A stretch of DNA of 64,000 nucleotides from Cryptomeria japonica (GCF_030272615.1 NC_081405.1:650952920-651016919); one strand, 5' to 3'; positions 19,671 to 32,405 are shown, numbered from the stretch's first letter. The notes: generated from the sequence alone by a model not told the origin. Translations and numbers: made by a program.

Positions 19671-20691
19671 CTCAGTAAAGCTTGACCTGTTGTATATAGT
19701 AGTTAGCTATTTTTATTTTTGGTTGTGCTTCGCGTTTTCTTTTGGGCCTTCTTGTGTGTTTTCCCTTTTTGTTTTTGTTTTCTTTGCTTGTTTGTTCTTT
19801 TGTTTGTTGGGTCGGGGTATATGTTTGTTCTTGAACATTCTAAAAGGAAGTAGGTATCCTTTGTATAACACCTTGCCAAATTCTGAGAGACTTCGACTCT
19901 CTGCTATTTATGATTTCATTGTCATTTGGTTAAGTTTGAAACCTTTGTCTATACTCGTTCAAAGTGGTATATAATCGTTTAAATATGATGCGAGTTTTGA
20001 CTTTCAATTTGGAAAAGGCTAGCTTGATAAACTCAGCACTAACGTCACATTAAGATACATCCGAAAGGTTTTGTGAGATAGCAGATAAACTGGGTATCAA
20101 GTGAAAAATCCGAAGTCAAGGCATTTCATGTTATCCACCGTGGCTCCCAACCCAATTATCGAACTTCAATGTTTGAAAGTTGTTTAAAAGATTATTGAAG
20201 AAAGAGGTCATTCTCTGTATCCTATAATGTTTTCAAAAATTAAAAGAGAAAAAAAAGAAGAAAAATGATCCTTTGAAGCAACTCAAATGGGTGTTTCAAG
20301 TAACCTCCACTGGGGCTATGGACGCCTGGCTGGCAGTGGAGCACTGTTTGACGGAAGCCAGAGGTATCTCTATCGGGGCTATAGACGTCTGACTGGAAGC
20401 AGAGCTATGCCCAGGATAACCTTGCACGAAACATGGTTAATGACTTCACCTATGTAGCTTGCGCCTAGTTTCCTCTGACTATCTACATTATTGAAATGAT
20501 GGAGTAACAAATCATACGCACACACTTAAGGGTTGATCATGTCTATTTCTCGTCTTGGTTGTTTTTTCATCACTTATTCATCTTCTACTCTTATACATCC
20601 TTTTGAATGATGATAGCCTTAAGTGTCGGGTTAACCAAAGATTCTCAAATTCTAAATTGCCTATAGTCATTTTTCCCAGACAATCGCCATT
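19671..20691 (+). other. 3' untranslated region of giant element
   Basis: There is no coding potential. A T-rich stretch (19700-19830) is followed by a partial duplication: CTGGGGCTATGGACGCC near 20303 and TCGGGGCTATAGACGTC near 20373, each followed by CTGGC/CTGGAAG and a GGAGC or AGAGC tail. No classical polypurine tract is obvious just before the 3' LTR at 20692. Confidence 0.5.
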
Positions 20692-20770
20692 TGTTATGCC
20701 TAGCATATCCGTTTCCCCATTAGTCTCCTTGAGTCAAAATGTGGACTCCCCCTTTTTCTTTTTGGTTTTA

Positions 20771-21000
20771 CCTCAGAACTCCGGAGTCCCGAGGTCCTTG
20801 TTGTTCCAACCTCCGAACTCCGGAGTACCGGAGTCCCGAGGTCCTTGTTGTTCTGACCTCAGAACTCCAGAGTCCTGGAGTCCCAAGGTCTTGGGCCTTT
20901 TTTGCCTTGGAACTCTGGAGTCCTAGAGTCCTGAGATGGTTTTGTTCTTGTGCTTTATGTCCATCCCCGGAACCCCGGGACCCCAGAGTCCCGAGATCAT
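20771..21000 (+). repeat. LTR minisatellite 1, 3' LTR copy
   Basis: Same CTCCGGAGT/CCCGAGGTC units as at 7274-7512 but with different unit variants and more CpG-to-TpG changes. Confidence 0.7.
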
Positions 21001-21262
21001 GTTTATGGCTTTCGTACGGAAGGGTTTAGGAGGCTATGTATAAGAGATGATGGCCTTTTAGATTTCATTTGTGCATTTAGAGCTTCTCCTCCCTAACCCC
21101 AAGTCACAAACCTCTAGACCTCCTAGCTCTCTCTTGGCGTTTTCGGGTCTTCGATTCATCAGGTTGGTGAATTTTCTTCCCTTCGTGATGTTTTTCTAGG
21201 TTAGATTTATTTTTCTTGTTGTGGTTTGTTTTCTCATTTGTTTTTGGCATGCCCTAGTTTTT

Positions 21263-21610
21263 CCATCCCACCTCGGAACCCTGGATCCCCAGAGTTCCGA
21301 GTGTCCATTCCATTCCACCCCGGAACCCCAGGTCCCTGGAGTTTCGGGTGTCCATTCCATTCCACCCCGGAACCCTGAATCCCTGGAGTTCCAGGTGTCC
21401 GTTCCATTCCACCCTGGAACCCCAGATCCCTGGAGTTCAGGGTGTCTGTTCCACCCCAGATCCCCAGAGTTCCGGATCGCCCCAAGCCATGAGCCCGAAA
21501 CCTCAGAGTTCTGGGATGTTTTGTATAGACTTCATCTCGAAACCCCGGGTTCCCGAAGTTCCGAGCCTCCTCCCCTTGTGCCTACCCTAGGACCCCGAGG
21601 CCCCGAAGTA
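21263..21610 (+). repeat. LTR minisatellite 2, 3' LTR copy
   Basis: Same CCCCGGAACCC units as at 7783-8090, with one or more extra units relative to the 5' LTR. Confidence 0.7.
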
Positions 21611-21677
21611 AATCAAAGTTTGTGCTTAATCTTGGATACTGAAGATTTATGTTTCACTTGCAGGTTCGAGTGGTTAG

Positions 21678-24600
21678 ATGGACTCATCTTCTAGCAAAAG
21701 AGGCAAAGAAATTGATAGACTTCCAGCCACCATCAAATACTAGTATTAGGGACAGGTCTATATTTCGAAGTTAGAAGATCAAATTCGATGGGCCACAGAC
21801 ACCAAAATTGGTCATGTAGAAATTGGAGATATTGAGGCCTAGTTGGATAAACCTAGTCTAGATGCTCTCCACCGAAGAATCAAAAGGTCTGGTCTAGTGG
21901 AAGCTACTATATTCCCATGGTCGCTACAGGAACCAGAATTCATAATGACCATTGCTCCATTCTACAATTCGGAGACTAGAAAGTGCACTGATGCACAGGG
22001 AAAAACTGTTATTGACTTGTTTCTAGATATGTTGGGGTTCATCTTTGGAATCCCAACCAGGGAGGAGGCATTTTTATTAACTGAAGAAGAGGCCTTAAAG
22101 GCATGGAACAACAAAATATCAGCCAATAAGAGGCACATGAATGCCAACTGGCTTGAAGAGGAAAGAAAGACAAGGCTTAAGGGAACAAATATCCTGAGGG
22201 TAGATTTCAAAGAACCCCAAAAGGACCTGATAATTATGCTCAGCAGGGCCTTTGGCAAGCCGGACTACAAGCACTTCCATCCCTGGATGTTCCAGTTCAT
22301 GGGAACCATCTTAATAGGGAAACAATACTTTGACTGGCCACAAATCCTCTCTGATAATATTTGTAAGCAGATGAAAGAGGTGCATCACACACAAAAATTC
22401 TTCTTCACATCATATGTCATCTGGGTAGCTACCAAAGTTGGAAAATTCCTAGGCCTACAGGTTGAAGGACAATTAGGAGAGAAGGAGGGACAAAAGAAGA
22501 TATGGGAGTATTATTCCCAAGTCACTCTAGCCAATGCCAAGCTACATTTCAAAAGGGTTAATGATGCCTTTGTTTTCCCAAAAATCATCAAATTGACAGG
22601 TGATGCACGATATCGGATTAGCCCAGAGGCTATGGCTATCATCCGGGAGTGGGCATGTTGGTTCATCCAAAACCCACGATCCACTTACATCAGGGTTAGT
22701 GGATTCACAGGGAACCCAATGTCGCTACCTCGTTATTGCAATGATAGGGTGATTCTGCAAGAATATGTACGACAACTTGTAAGCCTCCAATCACTGCTAT
22801 CATCAAAGCATAAAACAGGAATCGGTTTCCCGATGTCTATTGGATACTTTGCCTGTTCCAAGATACAAGTGGAAAAGTCGGCATAACAAGAACTTCAAGA
22901 TCTAAACTTCAAGGAATACGATCATGCTAGGGAGTTTTCTGATCCCTACGGGAAACTTAAGCAAGCTATACCTAAGGTATATGAGGGAGACAGGCCCAGC
23001 TTGGAAGACTTCTAGGCTAACTTACAAGATAGCTTCGAAGTCAGGGAAAAGAACTATAATAGGTTATTTGTCCCATAGGTGAGATATTTTGGTATTGAGA
23101 CTAACCTCCCAAAGGACCTGAGAGATGATGGAGAGTTACTTGATCTAGTCTATAGAGAATCAGGGATAGATAAGAGGCCCCTCTCCCCAGTAAAATGGTC
23201 TACAACTGAAGATACAAATATGGAGAAGGTCTCACAGGAAGTCATCAATAGAACTAAACAATGGTTAAGCCAGAGGGTAAGGCCTAGCGTATCAAGAAAA
23301 AAAGGAGTCCACCTCAAGGGTGCCTCAGTCAAGAGGCCATAAGGAATACGCTCAAAAGACAAGGTCAGCCTCAAGGCAGAATACCTCCACCGACCCAAAT
23401 GAGGAAGATAAGCCACAAGAGAGTACTGAGGACTTATCAAAGAAACTCTAGGAAAAGATGACGAAGTATGAACTATTGAAGAAGGCTGCAAAACTAGGGG
23501 TGACCGATGGGCTAGGTGCGGTGCCACTCGCCAGAGTTGTCCCACCAAGGATGACTATAGGCCACACCAAAGAAGAGGGTACTCAAGGACAAGAAGAGAA
23601 TGTAGAATCCATTGAGAAGGTACCCGCCTAGCCACCTAGCACAGGTACAACAAGTGCTCCAGGCACCACTGCTCCTGCACCACCATTAGTTAATGGATGT
23701 ACAGGGTAGCCTAGAGTGCAAGGCTTCACATCTACTGCTGAAGAGGTAAAAGTCAGAAATATTGAGTTTGACTCTGATCAAGAAGAGGAGGATTTTGAGC
23801 AACAATGACGGCTAGAAGGTGAAGAGGGTGAAGCAGAAGACATATTGAATGAAAGGTTGATCCTGACCCCCCAAGATCAAGAAGACCTTCTAAAAGATAT
23901 AGCAGCTGGGCAAGCTGAGACGGAGCTAGGTGATGAAGAAATGACATTCAATGAAGAGGTCAGTGGCAATCTAGGGGAATTACACAAACAACAAGCTCTC
24001 CAAGCTAATCTAGCTCGCCAGATTTCCTCACCCCAAGATCCTGGGCAAGAACGAGCCGAAGTGAGAGATGAAACAAAAGAGAAGGCAAAGGTCCATATCA
24101 TAACTGTGGATATTGTATCACATCAAGGTGATAAGGATGAGGATATACCGCAATAGCTGGATTTTACCTTCAGAAGGAAGAAGAGGAAAGCGGAACTCCC
24201 AGAAGTCACTCTACAACAAGTAATCACTGAGGAACCTCCAAAGGTTAAGAGGCCGAAAACCATCTATCATCTATCAAAAACATATTCTGGCGAGCTGATT
24301 GCAGATGTGGTAGTACTACATGAAGTCAAAGGACATGTCTCCCCCAAGTATCAAATATCTCAGATGAATTTGGGTAAGAAAACCAAGTGGGGAGAGCTAG
24401 ATAACTTGGAGCTGGCCACAAGTGTTGTCAGAGGGCGTGTGGAAAAAGAGCATACCTCAAATATGGAGCTTAAGGCACAACTTGGGCAATATAAATAGCT
24501 CCTGATAAAAATGTGTAAACCTCTGCATTCTTGCAGAACGGATAACCTACCTTCAACCTCATCACTATGAGAGGGAGAGGTAAAGGCACTACTAGAGGTG

Positions 24601-25295
24601 AGAGAAGTAGCTGCTGCCGCCAAATCTTGGACCCAGGTAAATGTGGCCAAGATTAGATTGTTTCTGCAGAATACAATGGAAATATACCGTAAGGCAGCAC
24701 AGGCAGGTGGAGCTTTGGCAACATGCTCCATGCAATGGGAGCGGAAGGAGAACACCTTTAATAAACAGCTCTGAGTTTTGAAAAAGATACTACGGTTAGG
24801 AGAAGAGCTGATAATAAAAGAAGACCTCTTAGGAGGGGATAGTTGTGAGAAGGTACAGTCCTCCATATACATTTTGGAGCTAAAAATAGAGATGTATCAG
24901 CAAATACCAAGGAGAAGACTAACATTCGGGACCCTCTCCTCAGGGAGATTTTGTCATATGAGAATTTTGTGACGAATATACTAGGACCTTTTAGCCTTAG
25001 GATAGCTGATACTGGAATAATTGAGCAGCAACAAGTTTTGAACCAATGGGATGCGTATGAGGCACAAAACCTAGGACCTTCTGCCGAGTTCAATGTCACC
25101 CTTATGGATAGATACACACAGTTGATTACTTAGTGTCAAGAGGTGGCGGATATGGTAAAGGGTTTAGAGGAACAAGGAGCACATTCATATGAGGCTTTGA
25201 AGAAATATAAATTTAGAATTAAGCATGTAGCCAATCCGCCAGTCCAAGCAGTTGCATGTATAATTGAAAATTATAAGGCTTTTACCAAGAAATAA
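21678..25295 (+). pseudogene. LTR-encoded long ORF, 3' LTR copy
   Basis: ATG at 21678 and terminal TAA at 25293-25295 correspond to 8140 and 11762 in the 5' LTR. The longest open part (21843-22886) covers the N-terminal globular region and is unbroken here where the 5' copy has two stops. Conversely this copy has its own lesions: a deletion near 23300, a single-base loss near 24905, and stops near 21735, 22884, 23014 and 23807. Three TAG codons occur at the same positions in both copies (8302/21840, 9538/23076, 9916/23449), so they were present when the element inserted. The product is unrecognised. Confidence 0.7.
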
Positions 25296-26192
25296 AAAGA
25301 TAAGCACGCAATTTCTAAAGATAGCAAAGCTTTTTCTTGTATTTTTTTTATATATAAAATTGTTGCTCCTACTCAAGTTCCAGTTTTGAGATAAATTTTG
25401 CATGATTACGAAAACATGGCTCACCAAGCAGGGTTTTCGTAGTGCTCATGCAATCCCCATTTTGTAGTTGTTAAGTGGAGTATCGAGGCAGAAACTTGCA
25501 AGTTAACTACTACTCCTAGGATCAAAGTTTAATTTAGAGTAGAATTATTTCCTAGATAGTAGGGTGGGAAACTTCTATAAATTTAGAAGTTAGATTCATT
25601 TGTAAGGGTCCCCAAATTGATGATTTGTGGCCTACTTAGAGATTTTAGAATATTTTGTAGATTGTTAAGAAGTTTGAGTTATTTTTGTTATACATTCATG
25701 GAGATTAACATGAAAAGCAACTTGTAGATTGCCTGATCTACATTTATATTCTACCAAATTGTTTTGTGTAATCGGGTAACGTCTATTATTTTGAGTTAGC
25801 AACGTGGTAATCTTTTTGTCTATCATGTTATGAATCATATTACGCATGTCAGTGGTGTATGAGAATTATTGTGATAGGCCATATTGATATTGTTGATGAT
25901 TTTATGTCCATAGATTTGTGAAATTGATGATTTTGCAGGTTTTCTGGAGGTCCGTTCTTGAATGCTAACTTGGATAATATTTGATAATTTCTCGGATTGT
26001 AGGGAACTAATCGAATGGTTTATTAAGTTGTCATTGTATTGATCTTTATTGTTATTTTCTTATTTCCCTTACACTTCGCATTTTATTTCCCCAGAGAGTC
26101 TTAAATCATAAAATACAAAAAAAAAAAAAAAAGTGCAATTATCTGTAAACCAACGAGATTTAGCTCTAACTAGCAGGGCCCTTTACAGGTAT

Positions 26193-27743
26193 TGATAGTT
26201 CTGATACTTAATCTAAGTACAGATCCAATAGCCAACAAGATGAGAGGGGGGGGGGGGTGAATCATACAAACTTAATCATCAATAAAAACATCAGATTCAA
26301 CCTCGGTAACATATATCAGTCATATAACCAAAACTGTCAAACATGCAAACTTAAAAACATATGAACAATATAAACCTCATAACACCAGATTTAACGTGGA
26401 AACCCAAATAGAGAAAAACCATTGTGGGATTTCAGACCCACTAAGAAATATACTCTTCTAGAGTATACTCGGTTAAAAGAAAATCTTGTTAAAGATTACA
26501 AACACATTGCTAGATGTGACCCGGTTAAGGGATTTCCCTCAGATCTGTTAGGATCTTCACTTTGTTAGAAGTGACCTTGTTAAAGGATTTCAAACACTCA
26601 ATAAGAATGTCACCTTGCTAGAGGATTTACATATAAGACTGTTAAGTCCACTCGGTTAAGAGATTTTCTGCTACTTCTCAAAATAATAGTAATAAAGATA
26701 TGTCTACAACTTCACATCTAAAAATGCTAAAGCAGATTCCTATTTGTTCAATACAATTTAGACATAGAACTAATCTTGTCTATCTATTGGGCATCTATAC
26801 TCTGTTATTCTAATAGATCTTCAAGCTTTTGTGCTCGATAATCACTATGTAGCATCCCTGTGCATCCACTTGCCCACATGCATTGTTTATCAACAGTTTC
26901 CTATTTATAAACAATCTACTAACCGCTTAATCTCATTGATCACATTTCCCATGATCAATCATAGCCATCAGATCTTCAATCTTGTCCAGGTTCAATGTAT
27001 TCTTCGATCTGAAAATGTTTTACCCCACCTTGGATTTTGCATTTTCACCTTGGAACTTGTGTTAGGGTATTGTGGTTCAATCTGAGTTGTAGATCTTCTT
27101 GCCGATCTTTCTTTACCATAGATTCTTTAACAATCTTCATACAAGGCTTACTAATCATTTAATTCGCTCCAGCTCATCAGCTTCCTTCATTAAATATCTC
27201 ATGTAAACATTTAATGCATTCTGTTATAGCTCGGTTGTAACTCGGTAAATACTAAACTTCACTCGGTAGACATTCTGCCTTTTATTAACTAATAGCGATA
27301 ACCTTAGGGTTTACCGACTGGGTTCCTTAGGGTTTACCGACTAGGTTCTTTGCTCGGTAACATAGTATAGTATTAACCTTTCAAACAATAGCATATGTAG
27401 GATATCAAAACAATCTAAACATCATGATCTCATCATTGTCTAACTCAGTAATAGTTGCCCATTGAATAACTTATCCCCTTATTCATCATATTCGTTCTCT
27501 ATCTTGTACCGACATCTTTGTACTCATCAAATCATACTTCTTAAGATATGGCAACATCATATTGAATTAGAAAATCAATTTCTTTGACATCAATGAAAAA
27601 ATAATAATATTAAGACAGTAATCATCCTTAATCAGTTATATCCATAGTCATCAACTACCTTCTCAATATCCTTATTGAAATGCCAACAATCTCTCATTGT
27701 AATTGGAATGCCAACCTTCTTCTTGTCTGTTATGATGCCAACA
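26193..27743 (-). repeat. 3' LTR of copia element
   Basis: This 1551-bp LTR has TG...CA termini. The right edge is followed by ATCTCCCCCTTT, the complement of the polypurine tract, so it is the downstream LTR in minus orientation. It contains repeated CTCGGT/CGGTTAA motifs and a G-run near 26247. It differs from its partner by an extra segment near 27035-27055. Confidence 0.88.
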
Positions 27744-28161
27744 ATCTCCCCCTTTGGCATTGATGGAAAAAAATTGATTTGACCTTAATAGATTCAAATT
27801 GTTGTGATTCTGAAATACTGAAATGCTCTCCCCCATACATTAGACTTCTCCTGTTTTCTCAGTCTTCTTTCTAATCTGTAGTCTTCTCTTCTTATGTATT
27901 CTCCCTCTTTGAAAGGTATTCTCCCCCTTTGACAACAATGCCAAAAAGAAAAGAACTAAAACATAATTTCTTCCTCTGAGAAGTGAATTCCATGCCGTTA
28001 TGTATCAATTCAGTTTTGGTCAGAGCATTTGTCTTCAATTCCTGTTTCTTGTTTATTGTTTCTTGCACACTTTTAGAAAACCTCCTAAAGTGTGTAAATC
28101 AACATCAACTCCTAAAAGATATTTTGTAGAGTCATCGAATTGATGCTTTCACCAAACTCGG
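27744..28161 (-). other. Polypurine tract and 3' UTR of copia element
   Basis: On the minus strand the tract AAAGGGGGAGAT lies just before the LTR. The remaining ~400 bases are T-rich on the plus strand (clusters of CTCCCCC and TTCTC) and carry no coding frame. Confidence 0.65.
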
Positions 28162-29290
28162 TCAGTGATTGGAAGATAGGGGTAGGACCCCTAACTGACT
28201 TCTGAGATATTCAAAAGTGTCCTTTGGCAGTGGCTTGGTGAAGATATCTGCTATTTGCTCCTTTGTACTAACATATTCCAACACCACTTTCTTCTCTTGA
28301 ACTTCTTCTCTAAGATAATGATATTTGATAGAGATGTGCTTTGTCTTAGAGTGCATAACAGGATTCTTTGAAATGTTAATGGCACTAGTGATATCACAGA
28401 ATATAGTTACTGGCTTGGTAACTTGCTCATTTATACCTTCCAACAATTGTTTGATCCATGCTATATTGGTGCAATTCAGTGCTGCAGCAACATATTCAGC
28501 TTCTGTTGTTGACTGAGAAACACATCCTTGTTTCTTGCTAAGCCAACTCACTAGCCTTTCTCCTAAAAAGAAAGCTCCTCCACTTGTGCTTTTCCTGTCA
28601 TCAATGTTACCTGCCCAATCAGCATCAGTATAAACTTTTAAATCAAACTCATTTCCTTTCTGATATACTAAGCCATAATCTTTTATGCCTTTCAAGTATC
28701 TAAAAATTCTTTTGATTGTCGTCATGTGTGTTTCCTTAGGATCTGCAAAAAATCTTGCAACAATACCTATTGCATGTGCTATATATGGTCTGCTGTGAAC
28801 AACATATTGCAACTTTCCAATCATAGATCGGTAAAGTGTCTCATCAACAGATGCAGATTCATCATTATTTGATAGTTTACAGTTGGTAGTCATAGGAGTA
28901 CTTACTGGTTTTGAATCCTCCATTCCAAATTTCTTCAATATTTCCTTTACGTACTTGGATTGGGTAATGAAAATCTCATCTTTCAATTGTAGTATTTGCA
29001 GACCTATAAAATATTTTATCTCACCGATTAATGACATCTCAAATTCTTTACTCATTTCATTTCCAAAGTTCTTGCATAGAGAGTCATTTCCACTAAAGAT
29101 AATATCATCAACAAATATGGCTGAGATCAGTATTCCATTTTCATCATTCTTCATGTACATATTGTTGTTTTCACTTGTTCTTATAAAATCAATTTTGATC
29201 AAATATGAGTGCAATTTCTCATACCATGCTCTAGGTGCTTGTTTCAGACCATATAAAGCTTTGTTCAATTTACATACCTGATCATTATTT
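28162..29290 (-). pseudogene. Copia RT C-terminal part and RNase H
   Basis: The frame is uninterrupted from LNKALYGLKQAPRAWYEKL to LPKDTFEYLRSQLG. It contains the RT catalytic motif in FVDDIIFSGND. RNase H begins with KVYTDADWAGNIDDRKSTSG (D), continues through QSTTEAEYVAA (E) and IFCDITSAINI (D), and ends at IADIFTKPLP. It is joined to the upstream RT frame after one lost A in an A-run at about 29288-29291. Reverse transcriptase and RNase H copy the element RNA into DNA. Confidence 0.9.
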
Positions 29291-30380
29291 TCTCAACAAA
29301 TTCTCTAGGTTGTTCAATGAAAACTTCTTCTTCTAATATACCATTCAGAAATGCAAATTTGACATCCATTTTATATACCTTGAAATTCTTGTAAGCAGCA
29401 TATGCCAACAATGTTCTTACTCCTTCAAGTCTTGCCATAGGTGCAAAAGTCTCACCATAATCAATTCCTTCTTCTTGGGCATAACCTTTGCAAACTAGTC
29501 TTGCTTTGTTCCAAATGACCTCACCTTTTTCATTTAGCTTATTTCTGAAGATCCACTTTGTACCAATTACATTTTTGTCCTTCGGTCTTGGGACCAATGT
29601 CCATGTGTCATTCTTCTTGATTTGATCAATCTCTTCTGTCATAGCATTTATCCAATATTCATTGTTAAATGCCTCTCTCACTATTCTCAGTTCAAATTCA
29701 GATATCAAACATCTGTTCTGTCTCAGTTTGTTCCTTGTCATCACTGGATCATCCTTATCTCCTATAATCTGACTTGGTGCATGATGTCTTCTGACATACT
29801 TGGCTAATACAGGCTCGGTAGACTCTATATGATCTTCTTCATCACTCAGTAACTGGATATTTCCTTCATTTTCTTCAACAGTTATCTCGGTAGGACTTCT
29901 TGGTTGCACATAGATAAATCTTTCATAATCTTCTGGTTCTTTGAAGTTTCCTTCATTATTTCTTTCTGCAAATTCATCAATTTTCACATTTGCACTTTCT
30001 ACTATTATGTTAGATGATTTGATCAGACATTTAAATGCTTTGCTTCTAGAAGAATAACCTAGAAACATTCCTTCTTCACTTTTATGATCAAACTTGCCAT
30101 TTCTATCATCTTTATGAACATAGCATCTACTCCCAAAGATTGTAAAATAAATTACATTAGGTTTCTTGTCATACCAGATTTCATAAGGTGTCTTCAAAGT
30201 ACCTTTCTTCAATTGAACTCGGTTCAAGGTGTAAACAGCTGTGCTTATTGCTTCTCTCCAAAATGTTTGTGGAACTTTGTTTTCAATCATCAGGGTTCTG
30301 GCACAATCCACAATAGATCTGTTCCTTCTCTCAGCTATCCCATTCTGTTGTGGAGTTCTTGGTGCAAAGACTTGTCTTTT
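29265..30380 (-). pseudogene. Copia integrase C-terminal part and RT N-terminal part
   Basis: The 5' end covers the integrase end of the catalytic core (PRTPQQNGIAERRNRS, the catalytic Glu region) and the GKFDHKSEEGMFLGYSSRSKAF C-terminal motif. The RT start follows after an acidic linker (WINAMTEEIDQIKKNDTWTLV; GTKWIFRNKLNEKGEV; ARLVCKGYAQEEGIDYGETFAPMARL). A single missing A near 30377-30381 shifts the frame just before APRTPQQNG. The 3' end runs out of frame at 29265 because of the second A loss. Confidence 0.88.
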
Positions 30381-31375
30381 ATACCATGATCATTGCAAAA
30401 TAGGTTGAACTCATCAGATGTAAACTCTCCTCCTCTATCTGATCTGAGACATTTCAGTTGTCTTCCTGTTTCATTTTCAACTCTGGCCTTGTACCATTTA
30501 AACATTTGAAAAGCTTATGATTTTTCTTTTAAAAACATTACTGACATCATCCTTGCGTAATCATCCACAAATAATATGAAATATTTATCACCATAATAAC
30601 TTTGAACTTTCATAGGACCATAAAGATCAGTGTGCACAAGATCTAAAATTTCCTTAGAAGTGTAGGACTTACTTATAAAGCTTGATCTTGTCATCTTACC
30701 CATCTGGCATCCTCAACACATAGCATTCTCAAGTTTTTCAAGACTTAGTAGACCTCTTACTCAGTGCTTCTTACTTATCTTGATCAGACTATCAAAATTA
30801 ACATGACAAAACCTTTTATGCCATAACCAGGTATCATCTATCCTTGCATATAGACATTTATTCTGAGTTGAGTCAAGATGAAATGTATTACCTCTTGTTT
30901 GTGTCCCAGTAGCAGCTAACTTTCCATGCTTGTCATGAACTTTGACAATTCCTTTTTCAAACTCTATTCGGTAACCTGTGTTGTTTAGTTGTGCTACACT
31001 CAACAAATTGTATTTCAAACCTTCAACCCAATAAACATCATTACATTTAGCATTGTCAAGAAGTTTTATGGATCCTTTACCTCTTACCGGACATGGTGCA
31101 TCATTACCAAATCTTACATAGCCTCCATCATAATCATCTAATTTAATAAACTTGTGTTTGTCACCAGTCATGTGATGTGAGCAACCACTATCTATGAGCC
31201 AAGAATCATTAGTATTTATGTGAGATATTAAAGTTTTTTCTTCATACCTTTCTTCATCTGATCCATCTTTGATAGCCACATAAACAACTTCCTCTATATC
31301 AGTTTCATCTAATTTATCATCATTAGATTCTTCATCAGTTGTTAGGCATGTCTTTTTATCTCTTCTCCTGAAGTC
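30381..31375 (-). pseudogene. Copia protease, GAG-pre-integrase and integrase start
   Basis: On the minus strand SWLIDSGCSHHMTG (about 31200-31160) is the aspartic protease active site (DSG). LWHKRFCHVNFDSL (about 30830-30790) is the HHCC/GAG-pre-integrase region. LVHTDLYGPM (about 30640) gives the first catalytic Asp of integrase and CLRSDRGGEF (about 30440) the second. Stops lie between gag and protease (about 31375), near 30760, 30712 and 30515. Confidence 0.85.
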
Positions 31376-32341
31376 TCAGTGTCCTCTGTAATGATTATCT
31401 TTCTGTCTGTCATCTCGGTAATCTCTCTTTTCACTAGATTCTTTGTTAGGACAGTTAGAATCCATATGTCCTATCTTATCACAATTGAAACATTTTAAAG
31501 GTAGCTTTCCTTTATACTTACCTTTTCCTCTCAGTAACCTTCTAGCTAATAGTGCTTCAAACTCTTCTTGCTTTCTGATTTCCTCATATAGTTTGTGTAC
31601 CTCCTCCATGTTTTTGCAAAATCTTTCACTTGCTCCACTGTGATTCCCTTCAGAGTACTTATACTTTCTAACATTGTAATCATCAGTTTCATCAATATGA
31701 AAAGAACTGAATGCAGATTCAACTTTATTTACCGATGACCCACTGTTATCAAAGTTACTTAACTCAAATGCATGTAGCTTACCAATAGTAGCATCTAAAG
31801 AAACTAGCATATTGGGTACAAACCTCAATTCATTGATTGCAGAGACTCGGATTGCATAGGCAGGTAGAAGGGTTCTTAACAACTTACTTGTTACATCCTT
31901 TTCTTCAATAGTTCCTCCTGCTCCTTTGATTTGATTTACAATCTCCTTTAGTCTTGTACTGTACTGAGTTATGTTCTCACCTTCATTCATCCTCATAGAT
32001 TCAAGTTGTCCTCTTAAACTATCCACTTTTGCTCTTTGAACATGTTCATCTCCACCATATACTGATATGAGCTTAGTCCACATTGCTTTTGCATCAGTAC
32101 ATCCTTCTAGATCATTAAACTTTGAGTCGGTCAATGTAGATGTTATTTCAATCATTGCTTGAATATGTTCTTGCTTTGCCTTTATCTCTTCCATTGTCAA
32201 TGGATAGGTGCTCGATGTGATGAAATCATTCTCCAGATAATAAACAACATATTCTCCAACTCCTGATAGATGTAGCTTCATCCTTTTCTGCCATGTAGAG
32301 AAACTTGACTTGTTCAGCTTCGGTGCATCCCTCTTATACAT
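31376..32341 (-). CDS. Copia gag
   Basis: This is an open frame of 321 codons starting with ATG (MYKRDAPKLNKSSFSTWQKRM). It carries the UBN2-type copia gag domain (LHLSGVGEYVVYYLEND; AMWTKLISVYGGDEHVQRAK; MRMNEGENITQYSTRLKEIV) and a CCHC zinc knuckle CFNCDKIGHMDSNC near the C-terminus. It ends at a TGA at the gag/protease border, where copia elements normally read through, so the stop is probably secondary. Gag forms the particle that packages the element RNA. The start lies about 50 bp from the primer-binding site, the expected leader length. A host gene is excluded by the flanking LTRs and PBS. Confidence 0.85.
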   Translation of the reverse strand: MYKRDAPKLNKSSFSTWQKRMKLHLSGVGEYVVYYLENDFITSSTYPLTMEEIKAKQEHIQAMIEITSTLTDSKFNDLEGCTDAKAMWTKLISVYGGDEHVQRAKVDSLRGQLESMRMNEGENITQYSTRLKEIVNQIKGAGGTIEEKDVTSKLLRTLLPAYAIRVSAINELRFVPNMLVSLDATIGKLHAFELSNFDNSGSSVNKVESAFSSFHIDETDDYNVRKYKYSEGNHSGASERFCKNMEEVHKLYEEIRKQEEFEALLARRLLRGKGKYKGKLPLKCFNCDKIGHMDSNCPNKESSEKRDYRDDRQKDNHYRGH

Positions 32342-32391
32342 CTTTGGATCTTTAACTCAAGTGCCTTCAAACTTTCCTTTCGGAGTCCAAA

Positions 32392-32405
32392 GCTCTGATA
32401 CCAAT
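32392..32405 (-). other. Primer-binding site, copia element
   Basis: The minus strand reads ATTGGTATCAGAGC directly after the LTR end, matching the complement of initiator methionine tRNA. Confidence 0.9.

Larger units (their letters stand above)
20692..26192 (+). repeat. 3' LTR of giant element, main part
   Basis: It begins TGTTATGCCTAGCATATCCG and aligns to the 5' LTR from end to end until the copia element interrupts at 26193. The last ~160 bp resume at 33932-34091. Its structure repeats that of the 5' LTR: minisatellites at 20771-21000 and 21263-21610, TATA-like motif, long ORF relic. Confidence 0.85.

Noticed and set aside
26186-26192. Target-site duplication for the copia element
   Set aside because: GGTAT on the left and ATAAC on the right do not match as a 5-bp duplication; at most AT is shared, so I do not claim one.
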